From Magnetospirillum sp. (GTDB taxonomy: Bacteria > Pseudomonadota > Alphaproteobacteria > CACIAM-22H2), in assembly GCA_027532905.1 (NCBI GenBank), contig JAPZUA010000002.1:868001-932000 (forward strand): DNA of 64,000 nucleotides, in the 5' to 3' direction. The position numbers were made by a program, and so were the translations under genes. The notes under the pieces are model-generated. The model was not told where the DNA came from and did no database searches. It saw nothing but the letters and a program-made list of their open reading frames with translations. Each line of letters opens with the position of its first letter. The stretch's first letter is position 1. Shown in pieces: positions 59,467 through 64,000 of this stretch.

Positions 59467-60278
59467 TCGAGGACCAGATCCGCGCCATTTCGAGCCCCAG
59501 CAATCCGCTGATCAAAGACATCCGCGCTTTGCATATGCGCAAGGCGCGCGCCGAAACTGGGCTGTTCGTAGCCGAAGGTGCGCGCACGGTGCGCGAAGCG
59601 CTCGACCACGGCATCGTGCCCAAGATGCTCGCCTATCGCGCCGACCAGCGCGACCAGCCGAGCGTGGCACAAGTGCGCCAAGCCGCCGCCAAGGGCGGAG
59701 CCACGTTGCTCGAAGTGTCGCCCAACGTGCTCGAGAAGATTTCGGCGCGCGACAATCCGCAAAGCGTGATCGGCGTGTTCGCGCAGAATCTGCGCCCGCT
59801 GTCGGACCTCGACCCGACGCGCGCGGCACTGTGGCTGGCACTCGAGGGCGTCAAAGACCCCGGCAATCTCGGCACCTGCATCCGCACGGCCGACGCGGTC
59901 GGTGCGGGCGGTGTGGTGTTGATCGGCACGACCTGCGATCCGTTCGGGCTCGAGGCCGTTCGCGCCACGATGGGCTCGATCTTCGCGGTTCCGCTCTATG
60001 CGGCAACGCAAGAAGAAGCGATCGCCTTGCTCCACCGCTGGCCGGGCACGAGCATCGGCACGGCCTTGCAAACCGCGATCGACTATCGCGACGTCGCCTA
60101 CAAGAAGCCCTGCCTCATCGTCAACGGTGCCGAGCAAAGCGGCCTCAGCAACGAAGTTCGTACCGCGTGCAACACGCTTGCCAAGCTGCCGATGATCGGG
60201 CGCGCCGACAGCCTCAATCTGTCTGTTGCCGCCGGCGTGATGCTGTACGCGGCCCTCGACGCGCAAGCGCGCGGCTAG
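59463..60278 (+). CDS. TrmH/SpoU-family RNA 2'-O-methyltransferase
   Basis: A 271-residue SPOUT-class methyltransferase. The N-terminal substrate domain (SPSNPLIKDIRALHMRKARAE ...) precedes the knotted SAM domain with ALEGVKDPGNLGTCIRTADA, GAEQSGLSNEV and LNLSVAAGVMLYAAL (motif 3). Target is a ribose in rRNA or tRNA. The start overlaps the preceding stop (ATGA). Confidence 0.92.
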   Translation: MIEDQIRAISSPSNPLIKDIRALHMRKARAETGLFVAEGARTVREALDHGIVPKMLAYRADQRDQPSVAQVRQAAAKGGATLLEVSPNVLEKISARDNPQSVIGVFAQNLRPLSDLDPTRAALWLALEGVKDPGNLGTCIRTADAVGAGGVVLIGTTCDPFGLEAVRATMGSIFAVPLYAATQEEAIALLHRWPGTSIGTALQTAIDYRDVAYKKPCLIVNGAEQSGLSNEVRTACNTLAKLPMIGRADSLNLSVAAGVMLYAALDAQARG

Positions 60279-61696
60279 TCGTCCGCTGCCGTCGGCTCGG
60301 CGCGCTTGCCCACGAGCGACGCACCCGCTGATTTGGGCATTGCCAAAAACACGAAGCCCGAGCACGCGGCGATAGCGCCGACGGCAATGAAAGCCGGCAC
60401 GAATTGCACGGCGCCCAAACTGCCCGTGACCGCCCCGCCGCTGGCGGCCGCAAGCGCCAACGCTGCGACCGAAATGCCGATCGAGCCCGACAATTCCTGC
60501 AGCACGGCGGCGAACGTCGAGGCACGCGCCGTCTGCTCGGCCGAGACGTCCGCGTAGAGCACGGCGTTTGTGCTCGTAAACTGGAGCGAGCGCGAGAAGC
60601 CGCCGAGCAGCAGAATTGCCGACAGCGTGGTGCCGGCCATGGCGGCCGTAAACGTGATCGGGATCGCGATGAAAACAGCCGCCACGAAGGCGTTGAAGAT
60701 CAGCACGCGCCGAAACCCGACGGCGCGCAGGATCTTCGGCGCGCAGATTTTCATCGCGAGCGCGCCGATCCCCGTCGCGAAGGTCACGATGCCGCTTTCG
60801 AAGGCCGAGCGCGCGAAGCCAAGTTGCAGCAGCAAGGGCAACAGAAATGGCGTGGCCCCTGCGCCGACGCGAAACAAAAAGCCGCCCATGACGCCGATGC
60901 GGAAGGTGGGGATCTTCAGCAATCGCAAATCCAAAACCGGGCTTGGATGGCGCCACGCATAGCGGCAATAGAGGGCGATCAGCAGCAGTCCCGTCGCCGC
61001 CATCGCCGCCGCATAGACAGTTGCGATGACTTCAAGCCCGATCGCGGTCGCACCGACCAACGTCAAGGCCAAGCCCGGCCCGATCATGAGGAAACCGCGC
61101 AGGTCGAAGGCGGCCTGGGTCTCGGCACGGATTTGCGGCAAAAAACGCGCGGCGACGGCGATGCCCAGTAAAGCCAGCGGCACGTTGATCCAGAAAATCC
61201 ACGGCCACGACATATACGTGGTGAAAAACCCGCCAATAGGCGGCCCAAGAATCGGTCCGATCAAGGCGGGCGTGGTCAGCACGGCCATGGCGCCGATCAA
61301 TTGGTTTTTGGGCACGCTGCGCACGACGACAAGGCGCGCGGTCGGGATCATCATCGCCCCGCCCGCCCCTTGCAGGATGCGCGCAAAAACGAGGCTCCAC
61401 AGGCCCGTCGAAAGCGCGCAGGCAACCGAACCTGCCGCGAACACGGCCATCGCCCAACAGAAGACCGTGCGCGTGCCGTAGCGGTCAGCGATCCAGCCCG
61501 AGGCCGGAATGAACACCACCAGCGACACGAGATAGCACGTCAAAACGAGTTTGAGATCGACCGCATCGACACCGAAATCGTTGGCAATGCTCGCAAGGGC
61601 CGTCGCCAGCACAGTCGCATCTATGTTTTCGACAAACAGGGCGCTGGCGGCAATCAACGGCACATGACGCGCCATCGGCGGAACGGCTTCAGCCAT
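60275..61696 (-). CDS. MFS drug-resistance-type transporter (DHA2, EmrB/QacA-like)
   Basis: A 473-residue multi-spanning protein with about 14 hydrophobic segments. Motif A is seen as GWIADRYGTRTVF, motif C as LGPPIGGFFTTY, and an Asp in the first segment (VENIDATVLATAL) is typical of DHA2 proton antiporters. It probably exports a small compound; substrates are unknown. It is convergent with the TrmH gene. The paired HlyD-type adaptor of EmrAB systems is not present. Confidence 0.88.
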   Translation of the reverse strand: MAEAVPPMARHVPLIAASALFVENIDATVLATALASIANDFGVDAVDLKLVLTCYLVSLVVFIPASGWIADRYGTRTVFCWAMAVFAAGSVACALSTGLWSLVFARILQGAGGAMMIPTARLVVVRSVPKNQLIGAMAVLTTPALIGPILGPPIGGFFTTYMSWPWIFWINVPLALLGIAVAARFLPQIRAETQAAFDLRGFLMIGPGLALTLVGATAIGLEVIATVYAAAMAATGLLLIALYCRYAWRHPSPVLDLRLLKIPTFRIGVMGGFLFRVGAGATPFLLPLLLQLGFARSAFESGIVTFATGIGALAMKICAPKILRAVGFRRVLIFNAFVAAVFIAIPITFTAAMAGTTLSAILLLGGFSRSLQFTSTNAVLYADVSAEQTARASTFAAVLQELSGSIGISVAALALAAASGGAVTGSLGAVQFVPAFIAVGAIAACSGFVFLAMPKSAGASLVGKRAEPTAADD

Positions 61697-61813
61697 AGGC
61701 CATTATCGGCGCTCGTCACCGTCTACTCAAGCACAGCGGCCGTAAGGCAAATGCCGCGAAAACATCGCTTGCGCTGCGTCTGTGGCCTAAAGCAAAGGCC
61801 TAAACCAAAGAAG

Positions 61814-61905
61814 TGGCGGAGGGGATGGGATTCGAACCCACGATACCGGTTTCCCAGTATAACAGTTTAGCAAACTGCCGCCTTCAGCCACTCGGCCACC
61901 CCTCC
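61814..61905 (-). tRNA. tRNA-Ser (anticodon GCT)
   Basis: Minus-strand 92-base gene starting GGAGGGGTGGCCGAG, anticodon loop TTGCTAA (GCT), a long variable arm typical of serine tRNA, T arm GTTCGAATC, and an encoded CCA at 61814-61816. Confidence 0.95.
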
Positions 61906-62237
61906 GCCGGGAGTGGGTTTTTACACGGCATATGCTGCTGCCGGTTCTAAGCGCGGTTGCCGTTTCTGTCAACGCAAAGACAGGCCAAACGCTTGTCATA
62001 TTTGGGATTCTGCCCACAGCCGAGGGGCAGATGTGGGGATGGGGCGTGGTATATCCGCAACACTGCTAAAATTCAAAATCAGTTGAATCAAAATATTTGG
62101 CAAGTTTTAGAGAAAATTAACCAGTGGAGGCTCAATCTATCCGCAGGCGACCTGAGAAAGGTCACCGCAGGATCAGGACCAGAAACCACTTTACGACCTC
62201 ATTAACCACCAAATCAGGACCAAAGGAGCCATAACCC
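61906..62237 (+). other. Gene-free, structured leader upstream of the 62.2 kb small gene
   Basis: This 332-base gap has an AT-rich middle (about 62060-62130). Nearer the small gene are GACCT-GAGAA-AGGTC (hairpin, 62149-62163), CCGCAGG twice (62141 and 62165), and the direct repeat ATCAGGACCA twice, 41 bases apart (62172 and 62213). No convincing promoter or ORF was found; a frame at 61957-62205 has no coding character. Confidence 0.5.
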
Positions 62238-62468
62238 ATGTCGTCGCTTTCCCGCCCCGTCATCGACACGCTGCTCGATCTCATCGACAACAAGCTCACG
62301 GCGATGGACGTGATCGACCGCGAAGATGCGCGCATCCACTCGGTGCTCGAAAACGCCAAGCGCGAATTGCTGGTCGCCCGCGGCCCCGCTCTGCCGCGCC
62401 GCACGCTGCGCCCGCGCAACAGCATCCGTCCCGGCTCGGCCATCATCGAAAACTCGGTCGCGGCCTAA
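62238..62468 (+). CDS. Small conserved-looking cytoplasmic protein
   Basis: A 76-residue protein: SLSRPVIDTLLDLIDNKLTAMDVIDRED (helical), then RRTLRPRNSIRPGSAIIENSVAA (basic, extended). The ATG is preceded by AAAGGAG, the strongest ribosome site seen in the window, and a terminator follows, so it is very likely expressed. No family is recognised. Confidence 0.7.
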   Translation: MSSLSRPVIDTLLDLIDNKLTAMDVIDREDARIHSVLENAKRELLVARGPALPRRTLRPRNSIRPGSAIIENSVAA

Positions 62469-62485
62469 GACTAAGTCGGTTTCGG

Positions 62486-62509
62486 GCGGGGGCACCTGCC
62501 CCCGCTTTT
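62486..62509 (+). terminator. Rho-independent terminator of the 62.2 kb small gene
   Basis: GCGGGGGC-ACCT-GCCCCCGC forms a GC-rich 8-base stem, followed by TTTT, 17 bases after the stop. Confidence 0.8.
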
Positions 62510-62615
62510 GCCGCCTTTTCCATTCGCCTACATCTCGACGCCGCCTTGGCGTTGAATTAGGTTGTCGGCCCCGTCGCATCGGCAATTCAGCCGAACCGGG
62601 GCCGAGGTTCAAGGT

Positions 62616-63740
62616 TTGAGCAAAAAACGCGTTTCGCCGGTCGGCATTTTGCCGTTCCAGGATTATCGCCGGTTCGTGGCCGATGGCCGCATCGCTGCCC
62701 AAACGGCGATCGACGATTCGCAAATCCAGCCTGCCAGCATCGACCTGCGCTTAGGGGCGACGGCCTATCGCGTGGCCGCAGGCTTCATGCCCGGCCCCGA
62801 CGCGCTTGTCGCCGACAAGCTCAAGCTCCTCACCATGCATGTACTCGATCTAACGGCCGGTGCCGTGCTCGAGCGCGGTTGTCTCTACATCATCCCGCTG
62901 CAGGAATCGCTCGACCTGCCTAAAGACGTCGCGGGAAGCGCCAATCCCAAAAGCACGACCGGGCGGCTCGACATCTTCACGCGCCTGATGTGCGACCGCG
63001 GCCGCGAATTCGAAAAAGTGCCGGCCGGCTACAAGGGCCCGCTCTATCTCGAAGTGAGCCCGCGCACCTTCTCGATCCTGGCGCGCAGCGGCCAGACGCT
63101 GAACCAACTGCGCCTGCGCCGCGGCAATCCGACGATGACGGATGCGGCCCTCGCCGCCCTCGACAAGCGCCTGGGCCTTGTCTACGCGCCCGATTCAAAC
63201 CGCGAGCGTGCGCAGATCGGCCAAGGTCTGTGGATTTCGATCGATCTCGAGGGGGCGGATGGCAGCCGCACGATCGGCTACCGCGCGCGCCACAACGCGC
63301 CCTTGATCGATCTCGCGCGCATCGGGCACTACGACCCCGCCGATTTCTGGGAGGCGCTGCCGCGCACCAAATCGCGCTCGCTGATCCTCAATCCCGACGA
63401 TTTCTACATTCTCGTGAGCCGCGAGAAAATCCGCGTGCCGCACGAATACGCGGCCGAGATGGTGCCGTACGATACCTCGGTCGGCGAGTTCCGCATCCAT
63501 TATGCGGGCTTTTTCGACCCCGGCTTCGGCTATGGGGCCAACGACATCGAGGGAACGCGCGCCGTGCTCGAGGTGCGCTCGCACGACGTGCCGTTCCTGC
63601 TCGAACACGGGCAGATCGTCGGGCGCTTCGCGTTCGAACCGCTGACGCAAACGCCCGACCGCATCTACGGCGTGGATATCGGCTCGAACTACCAGCGCCA
63701 GGGCCTGACGCTGGCCAAACAGTTCAAGCGCGCGCGCTAA
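62616..63740 (+). CDS. dcd: Two-domain 2'-deoxycytidine 5'-triphosphate deaminase
   Basis: A 374-residue dCTP deaminase of the fused type (DCD_N pattern), about twice the length of the single-domain E. coli enzyme. SIDLRLGATAYRV near residue 45, SANPKSTTGRLDIFTR near 110 (a Ser-x-x-x-Arg-like catalytic region) and EVRSHDVPFLLEHGQIVGRF near 325 mark the two halves. It makes dUTP for thymidylate synthesis. There is no ATG in frame; the TTG at 62616 follows a GAGG site, with TTG at 62562 as an alternative. Confidence 0.9.
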   Translation: MSKKRVSPVGILPFQDYRRFVADGRIAAQTAIDDSQIQPASIDLRLGATAYRVAAGFMPGPDALVADKLKLLTMHVLDLTAGAVLERGCLYIIPLQESLDLPKDVAGSANPKSTTGRLDIFTRLMCDRGREFEKVPAGYKGPLYLEVSPRTFSILARSGQTLNQLRLRRGNPTMTDAALAALDKRLGLVYAPDSNRERAQIGQGLWISIDLEGADGSRTIGYRARHNAPLIDLARIGHYDPADFWEALPRTKSRSLILNPDDFYILVSREKIRVPHEYAAEMVPYDTSVGEFRIHYAGFFDPGFGYGANDIEGTRAVLEVRSHDVPFLLEHGQIVGRFAFEPLTQTPDRIYGVDIGSNYQRQGLTLAKQFKRAR

Positions 63741-64000
63741 AACGCCGTTCCTTTGACGACCGCCGGACGTGCTGCGATCGCGTCGTGCCAGCGCTTCACG
63801 TTCGGGAAATCGGCCAGATCGACCTCGTGGTAGGTGTGGCGCGCTACCCACGGGAACGTCGCCATGTCCGCGATGCTGTACTCGGCGCCAGCCAGATGCA
63901 CGCTTTCGCCTAGACGCTTGTCCATGACGCCGTAGAGACGTCGCGTTTCCTTCGAATAACGTTCGATGCCGTAGGGCACTTTTTCGGGCGCGAAGCGGAT
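63737..64000 (-). CDS. Glutathione S-transferase family protein, C-terminal part
   Basis: The C-terminal helical domain of a GST; the gene continues past the right edge of the window. EKVPYGIERYSKETRRLYGVMDKRL, EYSIADMATFPWV (the conserved SIADM-type N-capping box) and a final DLADFPNVKRWHDAIAARP are typical of the YfcG/YghU-like group. The N-terminal thioredoxin-fold domain is not in the window, so catalytic residues cannot be checked. Its stop overlaps the dcd stop by a few bases. Confidence 0.88.
   Translation of the reverse strand: MRFAPEKVPYGIERYSKETRRLYGVMDKRLGESVHLAGAEYSIADMATFPWVARHTYHEVDLADFPNVKRWHDAIAARPAVVKGTAF

Noticed and set aside
61957-62205. 82-codon frame in the leader of the 62.2 kb gene
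   Set aside because: Mixed composition without coding character; it crosses the hairpin and repeats.

Overview
The window is about 64 kb of GC-rich, gene-dense chromosome from an alphaproteobacterium, most likely Rhodospirillales or a near relative. This rests on the gene orders recG/sdhE/mfd, pcm-rhodanese-tolC-popZ-valS and metG-tatD-MBL, the PopZ (DUF2497) homologue, a CtrA-type TTAA-N7-TTAA site, many TTG/GTG starts and frequent ATGA stop/start overlaps. Species cannot be named from the sequence alone. Genes tile both strands with very little spacing. There is no rRNA, prophage, insertion sequence or CRISPR array. Four tRNA genes are present: Ser-TGA, Asn-GTT, Cys-GCA and Ser-GCT.

Layout. 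1-7.8 kb: end of a haloacetate dehalogenase-like gene, then recG, sdhE, mfd, a secreted HExxH protein and a DsbA/FrnE-type oxidoreductase. 7.8-13.4 kb: a catabolic operon (acyl-CoA synthetase, SDR, double NIPSNAP protein, acyl-CoA dehydrogenase, APH-type kinase fused to a DUF6285-like domain). Its parts match the levulinate/4-hydroxyacid (lvaABCDE) logic. 13.4-18.2 kb: PLP enzyme, degenerate EAL-like protein, aldo/keto reductase, FAD monooxygenase. 18.3-29.6 kb: a signalling-rich block with a CheB-CheR-PAS-kinase whose phospho-acceptor His is replaced by Arg, a racemase next to a membrane histidine kinase, two tandem PAS-like paralogues, and an RsbQ-like hydrolase coupled to a PAS histidine kinase behind a CtrA-type box. 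29.6-38.8 kb: envelope and replication genes (KdsB-like, MltB, RlpA, DacC, Tmk, HolB, LpxR) and a methyltransferase. 39-50.5 kb: Pcm-like, rhodanese, TolC, PopZ, ValS, an AtzG-AtzE-AtzH-type amidase set, MetG, TatD and an MBL hydrolase. 50.5-64 kb: pentapeptide-repeat protein, MazG, threonine dehydratase, an orphan NitT/TauT-type binding protein, a tandem pair of uncharacterised helical paralogues, a candidate small RNA, RNA-modification enzymes around a TonB-like protein, an MFS exporter, a two-domain dCTP deaminase and the end of a GST gene.

Most of the window is housekeeping. The parts worth a second look are the lva-like operon with its fused kinase, the RsbQ/PAS-kinase pair with its CtrA box, the CheB-CheR pseudokinase, the 54.7-55.8 kb paralogue pair, and the intergenic transcript at 56.2-56.3 kb, which has a recognisable promoter and terminator but no ORF. 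All functional calls come from reading motifs and gene order; no database search was run.
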